Assembly (NCBI RefSeq): GCF_004354045.1 | Contig: NZ_SMRT01000027.1 | Location: 1-61,300, forward strand | Source of the DNA: Paenibacillus piri | Lineage (GTDB): Bacteria; Bacillota; Bacilli; Paenibacillales; NBRC-103111 | Reading direction: 5' to 3' | DNA: 61,300 bases | Shown: positions 41,202 through 49,070 of the stretch, piece after piece | How the letters are laid out: each line of letters opens with the position of its first letter | How positions within the stretch are numbered: position 1 is the first letter of the stretch | Program-made: the position numbers and the translations under genes | Notes under the pieces: model-generated | Told to the model about the DNA's origin: nothing | Seen by the model: only the letters and a program-made list of their open reading frames with translations | Database searches by the model: none

Positions 41202-41326
41202 AGCCGCGCGGCGGCTAACGAATATAAATAGCATTCCCCAGGAATGCTCAGCTGTACCTTACGAAGTCAGTTTTCTAACGAAAACTTAAAGTTTATGCTT
41301 ACGAAGTTAGCATTCTTACGAATGCT
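41202..41326 (+). repeat. CTTACGAA hairpin repeats before rplX
   Basis: Four hairpins lie in the rplN-rplX gap: 41202-41216 (AGCCGC-GCG-GCGGCT), 41230-41248 (8 bp, loop CCA), 41269-41286 (7 bp, loop TAAC) and 41309-41326 (7 bp, loop TTAC). CTTACGAA occurs as the 5' flank at 41258-41265 and 41298-41305 and again as the loop of the last hairpin at 41315-41322; CTAACGAA forms the loop at 41275-41282. The last hairpin ends 3 nt before AGGAGGTGG. It is the same family as the array at 20643-20756. Confidence 0.8.
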
Positions 41327-41345
41327 CTCAGGAGGTGGAAACTCA

Positions 41346-41699
41346 ATGCCAAAGCAACCCAAGAAATTGGAGTCTCACAACAATAAATTGCACGTGAAAA
41401 AAGATGACAATGTGTTCGTGATTACAGGTAAAGACAAAGGTAAAAAAGGTCGTATAATCGCAGCATATCCTCGCGAAAACCGCGTGTTGGTCGAAGGTGT
41501 GAACATGGTGAAGAAGCACACGAAACCATCGCAGTCGAATCCGCAGGGCGGCATCATTGCTCAGGAAGCGCCAATTCACGTATCCAACGTGATGCTGATC
41601 GATCCGAAGAGCGGCCAGCCTACCCGCGTAGGTTATAAAGTAATGGACAACGGTCAAAAAGTGCGTATCGCTAAAAAATCCGGTGAAGTCATCGATTAA
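41346..41699 (+). CDS. rplX: 50S ribosomal protein L24
   Basis: A 117-aa assembly initiator with an N-terminal KOW motif: DNVFVITGKDKGKKGRIIA (residues ~22-40), then GVNMVKKHTKPSQ. ATG 41346 follows AGGAGGTGG. An in-frame upstream extension from 41244 runs through the hairpin repeats and lacks homology, so it is rejected. The N-terminus is a little longer than in B. subtilis L24 (MPKQPKKLESHN). Confidence 0.95.
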   Translation: MPKQPKKLESHNNKLHVKKDDNVFVITGKDKGKKGRIIAAYPRENRVLVEGVNMVKKHTKPSQSNPQGGIIAQEAPIHVSNVMLIDPKSGQPTRVGYKVMDNGQKVRIAKKSGEVID

Positions 41700-41731
41700 T
41701 CGTATAAGGTAAGAAAGGAGGTACATGAAAC

Positions 41732-42274
41732 ATGGCAGCAAGATTAAAAGATCGTTTTTTGAATGAAGTTACACCTTCATTGATCCAAAAGTTTAACTAC
41801 AGCACGGTAATGCAAGTGCCTAAGATCGAGAAAGTCGTTATCAACATGGGTGTAGGTGAAGCTGTTTCCAACTCCAAAGTACTGGATGTTGCGGTACAGG
41901 ATCTGCAGCTTATCTCCGGTCAAAAGCCTGTTGTAACGAGAGCGAAAAAATCGATCGCAGGTTTCAAATTGCGTGAAAATATGCCGATCGGTGCAAAAGT
42001 AACTTTGCGCGGCGAGCGGATGTATCATTTCCTGGATAAATTGTTCAACATCGCTCTACCACGGGTTCGTGACTTCCGCGGCGTATCCTCGAAAGCTTTC
42101 GACGGTCGCGGCAATTACACGCTGGGTCTGAAAGAACAATTGATTTTCCCGGAAATCGAGTACGATAAAGTCGATAAAGTACGCGGTATGGATATCGTTA
42201 TTGTAACAACAGCTAAATCCGACGAAGAGTCGCGTGAATTATTAACCCAATTAGGTATGCCGTTTTCGAAGTAA
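41732..42274 (+). CDS. rplE: 50S ribosomal protein L5
   Basis: A 180-aa protein binding 5S rRNA and the P-site tRNA. It contains VPKIEKVVINMGVGEAV (residues ~29-45), PVVTRAKKSIAGFKLRE (~68-84) and the C-terminal RGMDIVIVTTAKSDEE. RBS AAAGGAGGT. Confidence 0.97.
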   Translation: MAARLKDRFLNEVTPSLIQKFNYSTVMQVPKIEKVVINMGVGEAVSNSKVLDVAVQDLQLISGQKPVVTRAKKSIAGFKLRENMPIGAKVTLRGERMYHFLDKLFNIALPRVRDFRGVSSKAFDGRGNYTLGLKEQLIFPEIEYDKVDKVRGMDIVIVTTAKSDEESRELLTQLGMPFSK

Positions 42275-42309
42275 TTCGGATTGGCTAAGCCCCGGAGGTG
42301 TAAAAATAA

Positions 42310-42495
42310 GTGGCAAAAACTTCGATGAAAGTGAAGCAGCAGCGCCCTCCTAAATTTAAGGTGCAAGCTTACACTCGCTGCGAACGTTGCGGTCGTCCAC
42401 ATTCGGTTCTACGGAAATTCAAAATTTGCAGAATTTGTTTCCGTGAATTGGCATACAAAGGCCAGATTCCTGGCGTGAAAAAAGCAAGCTGGTAA
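42310..42495 (+). CDS. rpsN: 30S ribosomal protein S14 type Z
   Basis: A 61-aa zinc-binding form of S14. Two CxxC pairs are present, CERCG near residue 24 and CRICF near residue 40. GTG start with RBS GGAGGTG. The zinc-free paralogue, if any, is not in this window. Confidence 0.96.
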   Translation: MAKTSMKVKQQRPPKFKVQAYTRCERCGRPHSVLRKFKICRICFRELAYKGQIPGVKKASW

Positions 42496-42527
42496 TTACC
42501 CAAGTTTCGGGAAGGAGGTTCACCAAA

Positions 42528-42926
42528 ATGGTCATGTCAGATCCAATTGCAGATATGCTTACTCGCATTCGTAATGCAAACGTTGTGCGTCATGAGACTG
42601 TAGAAATTCCTGCTTCGACGATCAAAAGAGAAATTGCTGAGATCCTCAAGAAGGAAGGCTTCATCCGTGACGCTGAATATATCGAAGATAACAAGCAAGG
42701 GATTATCCGTTTGTTCTTGAAATACGGCCCTAACAATGAGCGTGTTATCTCCGGTCTGAAAAGAATCAGCAAGCCGGGCTTGCGCGTTTATACAAAAAGT
42801 CAAGAGGTTCCTCGCGTACTTGGCGGCTTGGGAATTGCAATTATCTCCACTTCCCATGGCGTTATGACAGACAAGGAAGCTCGTCAATCCAAATCCGGCG
42901 GAGAAGTTATCTGCTACGTCTGGTAA
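42528..42926 (+). CDS. rpsH: 30S ribosomal protein S8
   Basis: A 132-aa primary assembly protein. It starts MVMSDPIADMLTRIRNANVV and ends with the S8 signature ISTSHGVMTDKEARQ...GGEVICYVW. ATG 42528 fits relatives, which also begin MVM; ATG 42534 is an alternative. Confidence 0.97.
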   Translation: MVMSDPIADMLTRIRNANVVRHETVEIPASTIKREIAEILKKEGFIRDAEYIEDNKQGIIRLFLKYGPNNERVISGLKRISKPGLRVYTKSQEVPRVLGGLGIAIISTSHGVMTDKEARQSKSGGEVICYVW

Positions 42927-42957
42927 AACAGAATTTTAATGAACGGAGGTGCATACC

Positions 42958-43500
42958 ATGTCCCGTATTGGTCGTAAGCCAATTACAATTCCAAGTGGCG
43001 TCAACATCACTTTGGATAACACACTTATTACGGTAAAAGGCCCTAAAGGTACTTTGAGCCGTGAATTACACAGAGACATGAAGGTTGTTATTGCTGAGAA
43101 TGAAATTTCAGTAGAGCGTCCTTCTGATAATAAATTACATCGTTCCCTTCATGGTACGACAAGAAGCGTTGTCAACAACATGGTTAGCGGTGTAACTGAA
43201 GGCTTTGTGAAAAACCTTGATTTGGTTGGTGTAGGTTACCGTGCGAATAAAACCGGCAATAAGCTGGTTTTGAACGTTGGTTATTCCCACCCTGTTGAGA
43301 TCGAGCCGGAAAGCGGCATCGAATTCGAGGTTCCTTCAAACACTAAGATCATCGTCAAAGGTATCGATAAAGAATTGGTCGGCGCTACTGCTGCCAAGAT
43401 TCGTTCCGTTCGTGAGCCTGAACCGTATAAAGGTAAAGGTATTAAATACGAAGGCGAGCGCATTATTCGCAAAGAAGGTAAAGCCGGTAAGAAGAAATAA
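42958..43500 (+). CDS. rplF: 50S ribosomal protein L6
   Basis: A 180-aa protein near the factor-binding site. It starts MSRIGRKPITIPSGV and carries the signature EPYKGKGIKYEGERIIRKEG (residues ~154-173). ATG 42958 follows CGGAGGTG; an in-frame GTG at 42949 lies within the RBS. Confidence 0.97.
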   Translation: MSRIGRKPITIPSGVNITLDNTLITVKGPKGTLSRELHRDMKVVIAENEISVERPSDNKLHRSLHGTTRSVVNNMVSGVTEGFVKNLDLVGVGYRANKTGNKLVLNVGYSHPVEIEPESGIEFEVPSNTKIIVKGIDKELVGATAAKIRSVREPEPYKGKGIKYEGERIIRKEGKAGKKK

Positions 43501-43554
43501 CAATATCGCGTAAAGCGTTAATGTCTTAGTCAAGCTGAAAGGAGTGAACCTCGG

Positions 43555-43923
43555 ATGATTACAAAAAGCGATAAAAATAAAGCTCGTCTGAAAAGACACC
43601 TTCGTGTACGTAAGAAAATTCAAGGAACGGCTGAACGTCCACGCTTGAATATCTTCCGTTCTTCCAAACACATGTACGCTCAATTGATCGACGATGTGAC
43701 GGGTGTAACGATCGCTGCCGCTTCTACTCAAGATAAAGAGCTGAAAGACGGTATCGGTAACGGCGGCAATGTTGAAGCGGCTCGCAAGGTCGGAGCTTTG
43801 ATTGCGGAGCGCGCTAAAAAGAGCGGTGTAGCGAAAGTCGTATTTGACCGCGGCGGATATTTGTATCATGGACGCGTGCAGGCTTTGGCTGATGCAGCTC
43901 GTGAAGCAGGTCTTGAATTTTAA
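43555..43923 (+). CDS. rplR: 50S ribosomal protein L18
   Basis: A 122-aa 5S rRNA-binding protein. It contains LRVRKKIQGTAERPRLNIFRS (residues ~20-40), KHMYAQLIDD and FDRGGYLYHGRVQALADAARE near the C-terminus. RBS AAAGGAGTG. Confidence 0.97.
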   Translation: MITKSDKNKARLKRHLRVRKKIQGTAERPRLNIFRSSKHMYAQLIDDVTGVTIAAASTQDKELKDGIGNGGNVEAARKVGALIAERAKKSGVAKVVFDRGGYLYHGRVQALADAAREAGLEF

Positions 43924-43949
43924 TAGAATTTACAAGGAGGTAAAGTCAC

Positions 43950-44447
43950 TTGCGTATTGATCCCAATACTTTAGAGTTAACTGAAAAAGTCGTTAACATT
44001 AACCGCGTTGCTAAAGTAGTAAAAGGCGGACGTCGTTTTAGCTTCAGCGCTCTTGTCGTTGTAGGCGACGGTAATGGCTGGGTAGGCGCAGGAATCGGTA
44101 AAGCGGGAGAGGTGCCTGATGCGATTCGCAAAGGTATCGAAGACGCCAAGAAAAACCTGATTCATGTACCTATCGTCGGCACAACCATCCCTCACTTGGT
44201 TATCGGTAAATTTGGAGCAGGCAACGTATTGTTGAAACCAGCTTCCAAAGGTACCGGCGTTATTGCCGGCGGCCCTGTTCGTGCGGTGTTGGAACTGGCT
44301 GGTGTAGGCGATATTTTGACCAAATCCCTAGGATCTTCTAACTCCATCAACATGGTTAATGCTACCCTTGAAGGCTTGCAGCGTCTGAAGCGTGCTGAAG
44401 AAGTTGCAAAGCTGCGTGGCAAAACTGTTGAAGAACTGTTAGGTTAG
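43950..44447 (+). CDS. rpsE: 30S ribosomal protein S5
   Basis: A 165-aa protein important for decoding accuracy. It contains RVAKVVKGGRRFSFSALVVVG (residues ~17-37), the S5 signature, and GTGVIAGGPVRAVLELAGV near 104-122. It starts with TTG, 9 nt after AAGGAGG; there is no ATG in a plausible place, and the N-terminus (M)RIDPNTLEL matches relatives. A TTG start is unusual for such a highly expressed gene. Confidence 0.95.
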   Translation: MRIDPNTLELTEKVVNINRVAKVVKGGRRFSFSALVVVGDGNGWVGAGIGKAGEVPDAIRKGIEDAKKNLIHVPIVGTTIPHLVIGKFGAGNVLLKPASKGTGVIAGGPVRAVLELAGVGDILTKSLGSSNSINMVNATLEGLQRLKRAEEVAKLRGKTVEELLG

Positions 44448-44457
44448 GAGGGATACC

Positions 44458-44646
44458 ATGGCTAAGCAATTACAAATTACCCTCAAACGCAGCCTGATTG
44501 GTCGTCCGGAAGTACAGCGTCGTACAGTTGCTTCTCTCGGATTGCGCAAACTGCACCAATCTGTTACGCAACAAGACAACGCTGCGATTCGCGGTATGGT
44601 GAATCAAGTAAGTCATCTTGTGGAAGTTAAAGAAATCGAAGCTTAA
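44458..44646 (+). CDS. rpmD: 50S ribosomal protein L30
   Basis: A 62-aa protein. It starts MAKQLQITLKRSLIGRPEVQ and contains VASLGLRKLHQSVTQQDNA (residues ~24-42). It lies 10 nt after rpsE. Confidence 0.96.
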   Translation: MAKQLQITLKRSLIGRPEVQRRTVASLGLRKLHQSVTQQDNAAIRGMVNQVSHLVEVKEIEA

Positions 44647-44683
44647 TAAGGCTTAACAATAAGTACTAGAGGAGGTGCAAACG

Positions 44684-45124
44684 ATGAAATTGCATGAACT
44701 TACTTCGGCTGTTGGATCCCGCAAAGCCCGCAAACGTGTAGGCCGCGGTATCGGAAGCGGCATGGGTAAAACATCTACTCGCGGTCATAAAGGTCAAAAC
44801 GCCCGTTCCGGCGGTGGCGTACGTCCTGGCTTTGAGGGAGGTCAAAACCCTCTTTATCGTCGCTTGCCTAAGCGTGGATTCACTAACCGGTTCCGTAAGG
44901 AATTTGCGATCGTGAATTTGTCTGAACTTAATAAGTTTGCTGCTGGCACGGAAGTGACGCCGGAAGTACTTTTTGAGTCCGGAATCGTGAAAAATGGAAG
45001 AGACGGCATTAAAATCTTGGGCAATGGCGAAATTACGGTTCAATTGAACGTAAAAGCTAACAAGTTTTCCCAATCTGCGGTAGATAAAATCGAGGCTGCC
45101 GGCGGTAAAACCGAGGTGATTTAA
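44684..45124 (+). CDS. rplO: 50S ribosomal protein L15
   Basis: A 146-aa late-assembly protein. It starts MKLHELTSAVGSRKARKRVG, with the glycine- and arginine-rich N-terminal extension GRGIGSGMGKTSTRGHKGQ. ATG 44684 follows GGAGGTG (44671-44677). The stop overlaps the secY start by 1 nt (TAATG), coupling ribosome and translocon synthesis. Confidence 0.97.
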   Translation: MKLHELTSAVGSRKARKRVGRGIGSGMGKTSTRGHKGQNARSGGGVRPGFEGGQNPLYRRLPKRGFTNRFRKEFAIVNLSELNKFAAGTEVTPEVLFESGIVKNGRDGIKILGNGEITVQLNVKANKFSQSAVDKIEAAGGKTEVI

Positions 45125-46425
45125 TGTTTCGTACCATATCCAATATTATGAAAGTAGACGATTTGAGAAGAAGAATTCTGTTTACCTTATTGGTACTGAT
45201 CGTCTACCGAATTGGTGCTTTCATCACGGTACCTAACATCAACACAGATATTCTTAAAGCTCAAGACCATGCTAATTCCAGCGATGTTTTTGGCTTGTTG
45301 AACACCTTTACCGGGGGGGCATTGTTTCAATTCTCCATTTTTGCGACGGGGATTATGCCTTACATTACATCGTCGATCATCGTACAGCTGTTGTCGATGG
45401 ATGTCATTCCGAGGTTTGCTCAATGGGCCAAAGAAGGCGAGATGGGCAGGAAAAAGCTAGCGCAGATTACGCGGTATGGTACGATTGTGTTGGGGCTAAT
45501 TCAAGCGTTCGGTGTGGCGATCGGATTTAACCGCATCTACGCCGGATTGGTTGTGAACCCCAGTTTCGCAACATATGCCTTGATCGCCATTGTACTTACG
45601 GCGGGCACTGCTTTTCTGATGTGGTTAGGGGAACAGATCACTGAGAACGGCATTGGAAATGGTATTTCCATTATCATCTTCGCTGGGATCGTCGCGGCCA
45701 TTCCAACAGGAATTTCGCAGATCTACAAATCCCAGTTTGCACAAGCCGGTGACGCGTTGTTCTTGAATGTACTGAAGATGCTCATCATCGCGGTCGTTAT
45801 TATAGCGATTATCGCGGGGGTCATTTTCATTCAGCAAGGTGTTCGCAAAATTCCGGTGCAATATGCAAAACGGGTGGTTGGCCGTAAAATGTACGGTGGT
45901 CAATCCACACACATTCCGTTAAAAGTAAATGCCGCAGGCGTAATTCCAGTTATTTTCGCCCTATCGCTGCTCGTATTTCCTCCGACCTTAGCCAGCTTCT
46001 GGAGAGGGAATGCGGTTGCCGACTGGATTATTACGAACCTGAACTATACGCATCCGCTTGGAATGACTTTGTATGTGCTGCTGATTATCGGGTTCACTTT
46101 CTTCTACACTTTCGTGCAGATTAACCCCGAGCAAATGGCCGATCAGATGAAGAAAAACGGCGGGTACATCCCCGGGATTCGTCCTGGCAAAACCACCTCC
46201 GTCTACTTGACGAGAGTGATGACGCGGATTACGTTATCCGGCGCAATTTTTCTCGCTATCGTCGCCATTCTGCCCATGATCTTAGGAAAGTTGGCCAACT
46301 TGCCGAGCTCGGTAAGTATTGGCGGAACGTCCCTGCTGATCGTCATCGGTGTTGGTTTGGAAACGATGAAGCAAATTGAAAGCCAATTAATCAAACGGCA
46401 TTACAAAGGCTTTATTAATAAATAG
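45124..46425 (+). CDS. secY: Protein translocase subunit SecY
   Basis: The channel subunit of SecYEG, 433 aa with ten membrane helices. Family segments are LGIMPYITSSIIVQL-like GIMPYITSSIIVQLL (residues ~75-89), the plug and hinge region, WLGEQITENGIGNGISIIIF (~163-182) and GIRPGKTTSVYL near 350. It overlaps rplO by 1 nt. It is followed by 84 nt and adk. Confidence 0.97.
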   Translation: MFRTISNIMKVDDLRRRILFTLLVLIVYRIGAFITVPNINTDILKAQDHANSSDVFGLLNTFTGGALFQFSIFATGIMPYITSSIIVQLLSMDVIPRFAQWAKEGEMGRKKLAQITRYGTIVLGLIQAFGVAIGFNRIYAGLVVNPSFATYALIAIVLTAGTAFLMWLGEQITENGIGNGISIIIFAGIVAAIPTGISQIYKSQFAQAGDALFLNVLKMLIIAVVIIAIIAGVIFIQQGVRKIPVQYAKRVVGRKMYGGQSTHIPLKVNAAGVIPVIFALSLLVFPPTLASFWRGNAVADWIITNLNYTHPLGMTLYVLLIIGFTFFYTFVQINPEQMADQMKKNGGYIPGIRPGKTTSVYLTRVMTRITLSGAIFLAIVAILPMILGKLANLPSSVSIGGTSLLIVIGVGLETMKQIESQLIKRHYKGFINK

Positions 46426-46509
46426 CAAATAGGTTCTGGTAGTGATTTATTGACTATCGGCACCTATTGTGCTGTTAGCATCACTTGATGTGATGGGGAG
46501 GAAGTCATT

Positions 46510-47160
46510 ATGAACGTAATCTTTATGGGGCCTCCTGGTGCAGGTAAAGGTACACAGGCGGAAAGTATCGTCAATGAATTTCAAATCCCGCATATTTCTA
46601 CGGGTGATGCGTTTCGTTTGGCAATGAAACAGGAAACGCCGCTGGGGCTCGAAGCCAAAAAGTATGTGGATCAAGGTTTGCTGGTTCCTGACGAGATTAC
46701 CATAGGTATCGTTAAGGAAAGGCTGCAGCAGCCTGACTGCGTTCCGGGCTTCTTGCTGGACGGTTTTCCCAGAACGATTTCGCAGGCGGAAGCACTCGAC
46801 GAAATTGTGCAAGGCATGGGAAGAAACATCGACCATGTAATTAATTTAAGCGTTGATCGCAACCTGTTGTTGGCTCGTTTGACCGGAAGAAGAATCTGTA
46901 GAGCATGTGGAGCTACGTATCATATCTTGTTTAACCCCCCTGCAACTGAAAATGTATGTGATAAATGTTCAGGTGAACTGTATCAAAGATCGGATGATAC
47001 CGAAGAAAAAGTAGGTACTCGCCTTGATGAGTACATGAACAAGACGGCGCCTTTGCTGTCGTATTATCGTGACAAAGGAAACTTGCGTGAGGTTAACGGT
47101 GAGCAAGAGATTAATACGGTTACTGCACAAATCAGTTCACTATTGCGAGGGCAAGCGTAA
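46510..47160 (+). CDS. adk: Adenylate kinase
   Basis: Interconverts AMP, ADP and ATP; 216 aa. The P-loop is GPPGAGKGTQ (residues ~7-16), the AMP-binding region ISTGDAFR is near 30, and GFLLDGFPRTISQAEAL is near 81. The zinc-type LID has CRACGATYH and CDKCSGEL (residues ~130-155). A 6-bp hairpin CATCAC..GTGATG (46479-46495) ends just before the GGGGAGG RBS. It overlaps map by 1 nt. Confidence 0.97.
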   Translation: MNVIFMGPPGAGKGTQAESIVNEFQIPHISTGDAFRLAMKQETPLGLEAKKYVDQGLLVPDEITIGIVKERLQQPDCVPGFLLDGFPRTISQAEALDEIVQGMGRNIDHVINLSVDRNLLLARLTGRRICRACGATYHILFNPPATENVCDKCSGELYQRSDDTEEKVGTRLDEYMNKTAPLLSYYRDKGNLREVNGEQEINTVTAQISSLLRGQA

Positions 47161-47912
47161 TGATCATTTGTAAATCAGCAGCTGAATTGGAATTAATGAG
47201 AGAAGCCGGTCGTATTGTAGCCGAAACGCATCGCTTGTTGCAGAAATCCATTCAGCCCGATATTACAACGAAAGAGCTGGATCAAATCGCAGAAGATTTC
47301 ATTCGCAGTCAGGGCGCAACTCCATCTTTTAAAGGCTATAACGGTTTTTCTGGCAGCATCTGTGCTTCGGTTAATGATGAATTGGTTCACGGCATCCCAA
47401 GCGGACGTAAGCTTAAAGACGGCGATATTATCAGTCTCGATATCGGCGCCAAGTACAAAGGTTATCATGGCGACTCCGCATGGACGTATGGTGTAGGCAC
47501 GATTTCCGAAACAGCTAAGAAATTATTAGAAGTAACGGAACAAAGCTTATACGCTGGACTGGCAGAAGCTAAGCCGGACGCGCGATTGTATACGATCTCT
47601 CATGCGATTCAAAAATGCGTCGAGGATGCCGGTTTTTCAATTGTTCGAGAATATGTAGGGCATGGAGTTGGTTCCGAGCTTCACGAGGAACCACAAATTC
47701 CGAATTACGGCTTGCCGGGACGAGGTCCTCGTCTAAAGCCGGGTATGGTATTAGCAATCGAACCGATGGTTAATGTCGGCGAACGTTTCGTCAAGACATT
47801 GGACGACAATTGGACGGTTGTTACAGTGGATGGCACACTGTGCGCGCATTTCGAGCATACCATCGCTATTACGCCAGAAGGGTATGAAATATTGACCAAG
47901 TCTGGATCGTAG
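47160..47912 (+). CDS. map: Methionine aminopeptidase, type I
   Basis: Removes the initiator methionine; 250 aa, pita-bread fold. The metal ligands are visible in SLDIGAKYKGYHGDSAWT (two Asp), GHGVGSELHEEP (His, near residue 168), AIEPMV (Glu) and FEHTIAI (Glu). The start overlaps the adk stop (TAATG). The adk-map order in the spc operon is conserved in Bacilli. Confidence 0.97.
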   Translation: MIICKSAAELELMREAGRIVAETHRLLQKSIQPDITTKELDQIAEDFIRSQGATPSFKGYNGFSGSICASVNDELVHGIPSGRKLKDGDIISLDIGAKYKGYHGDSAWTYGVGTISETAKKLLEVTEQSLYAGLAEAKPDARLYTISHAIQKCVEDAGFSIVREYVGHGVGSELHEEPQIPNYGLPGRGPRLKPGMVLAIEPMVNVGERFVKTLDDNWTVVTVDGTLCAHFEHTIAITPEGYEILTKSGS

Positions 47913-47920
47913 GTGATAGA

Positions 47921-48229
47921 GTGGATTCGGTAAACATACCTCAACTGGGACAAATCGTTAGGATTGTTCGGGGCAAAGATTCCGGGAAGTACGCCGTTAT
48001 TATCAACGTCGAAGACCAACGATTCGTATGGATTGCCGACGGCGACAAACGGAAGTTCGATCATCCTAAAAAGAAAAATTTGGCTCATCTCGAATTGCTG
48101 CAGGCGATCAGCAGTGAAGTCGTGGAAAGCTTGCAGGATAGCGGTCGCGTAACTAACGGTAAACTGCGGTTTGCACTCTTTAAGTACGTGGATCAACTAC
48201 AATCAGAAGCACAAGAGAAAGGAGAATGA
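47921..48229 (+). CDS. KOW-domain RNA-binding protein
   Basis: A 102-aa protein with an N-terminal KOW motif, GQIVRIVRGKDSGKYAVIIN (residues ~9-28), and a basic, helical C-terminal half (DHPKKKNLAHLEL). It belongs to the L14e/L6e-like KOW group found between map and infA in many Bacilli; its role is not established, presumably ribosome- or RNA-associated. It starts with GTG, with AGGTGAT as a modest RBS, 8 nt after map. The stop lies 2 nt before infA. Confidence 0.85.
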   Translation: MDSVNIPQLGQIVRIVRGKDSGKYAVIINVEDQRFVWIADGDKRKFDHPKKKNLAHLELLQAISSEVVESLQDSGRVTNGKLRFALFKYVDQLQSEAQEKGE

Positions 48230-48231
48230 CT

Positions 48232-48450
48232 GTGGCCAAAGAAGATGTAATTGAAGTTGAAGGTACAGTGATTGAACCTCTTCCTAATGCAATGTTTAAG
48301 GTTGAATTGGAAAACGGTCATAAAATACTTGCTCATGTATCCGGGAAAATCAGAATGCATTTTATCCGGATCTTGCCTGGTGATAAAGTGACGGTGGAAC
48401 TTTCCCCTTATGATTTGACCAGAGGCCGTATAACCTATCGTTTTAAATAG
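48232..48450 (+). CDS. infA: Translation initiation factor IF-1
   Basis: A 72-aa OB-fold factor that occupies the 30S A site. The sequence (M)AKEDVIEVEGTVIEPLPNAM and the C-terminal LSPYDLTRGRITYRFK are near-universal. I chose GTG 48232, 7 nt from AAAGGAG (48218-48224), which matches the standard MAK start; ATG 48226 would be 1 nt from the RBS. Confidence 0.97.
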   Translation: MAKEDVIEVEGTVIEPLPNAMFKVELENGHKILAHVSGKIRMHFIRILPGDKVTVELSPYDLTRGRITYRFK

Positions 48451-48469
48451 ATCGGTTTGTGAACGAACC

Positions 48470-48534
48470 CGCTTGCTAAAGCAAGCTTTATAGTCAAGCA
48501 GCGCTTTCGATGCAAGTTTTTCTCGCGAAAAACT
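48470..48534 (+). repeat. Paired hairpins before rpmJ
   Basis: GCTTGC-TAAA-GCAAGC (48471-48486) and AGTTTTTC-TCGC-GAAAAACT (48515-48534). The second ends 4 nt before the AGGAGG of rpmJ. It resembles the second rplX hairpin (AGTTTTC-TAAC-GAAAACT, 41269-41286) in stem and position, but has no CTTACGAA flank, so membership in that family is tentative. Confidence 0.55.
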
Positions 48535-48551
48535 ATCAGGAGGTAATTAAG

Positions 48552-48665
48552 ATGAAAGTTAGACCATCGGTCAAACCGATTTGCGAAAAATGCAAAGTCA
48601 TTCGCCGCAAAGGTAACGTAATGGTAATTTGCGAAAACCCTAAGCATAAACAAAAACAAGGATAA
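48552..48665 (+). CDS. rpmJ: 50S ribosomal protein L36
   Basis: A 37-aa zinc-ribbon protein. It starts MKVRPSVKPICEKCKVIRR and ends CENPKHKQKQG, so the CxxC, C and H ligands (C11, C14, C27, H32) are all present. AGGAGGT lies 8-9 nt before ATG. Confidence 0.96.
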   Translation: MKVRPSVKPICEKCKVIRRKGNVMVICENPKHKQKQG

Positions 48666-48680
48666 GGAGGTGCTTGTATA

Positions 48681-49049
48681 ATGGCACGTATTGCTGGTGT
48701 AGACTTACCGCGTGACAAACGCGTTGTTATCGCGTTGACGTACATTTTTGGTATCGGCAAGACCACTTCTGAGAAGATTCTGGCTACTACAGGCGTAGAT
48801 CCGTCTACTCGCGTTCGCGATCTTACAGAGGACGAAGTTAGCAAACTTCGAGATGCTATTGACAAGACCGTTAAAGTGGAAGGCGATCTTCGCCGCGAAA
48901 TTTCTTTGAACATTAAACGTCTGATCGAGATCGGATGCTATCGTGGTGTTCGTCACCGCCGCGGCTTGCCTGTTCGCGGTCAACGCACGAAAACGAACGC
49001 ACGTACGCGTAAAGGTCCTCGTCGTACTGTAGCTAACAAGAAAAAATAG
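48681..49049 (+). CDS. rpsM: 30S ribosomal protein S13
   Basis: A 122-aa 30S head protein bridging to L5. It begins MARIAGVDLPRDKRVVIALT and ends with RHRRGLPVRGQRTKTNARTR, the P-site tRNA-contact tail. RBS AAGGAGGTG. It is in the alpha operon with rpsK, rpoA and rplQ. Confidence 0.97.
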   Translation: MARIAGVDLPRDKRVVIALTYIFGIGKTTSEKILATTGVDPSTRVRDLTEDEVSKLRDAIDKTVKVEGDLRREISLNIKRLIEIGCYRGVRHRRGLPVRGQRTKTNARTRKGPRRTVANKKK

Positions 49050-49070
49050 TAAAGGGGGTTAACACTGAAA

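Noticed and set aside
41244..41345. N-terminal extension of L24
   Set aside because: It would translate the hairpin repeats; the ATG at 41346 has a perfect RBS and fits L24 length.
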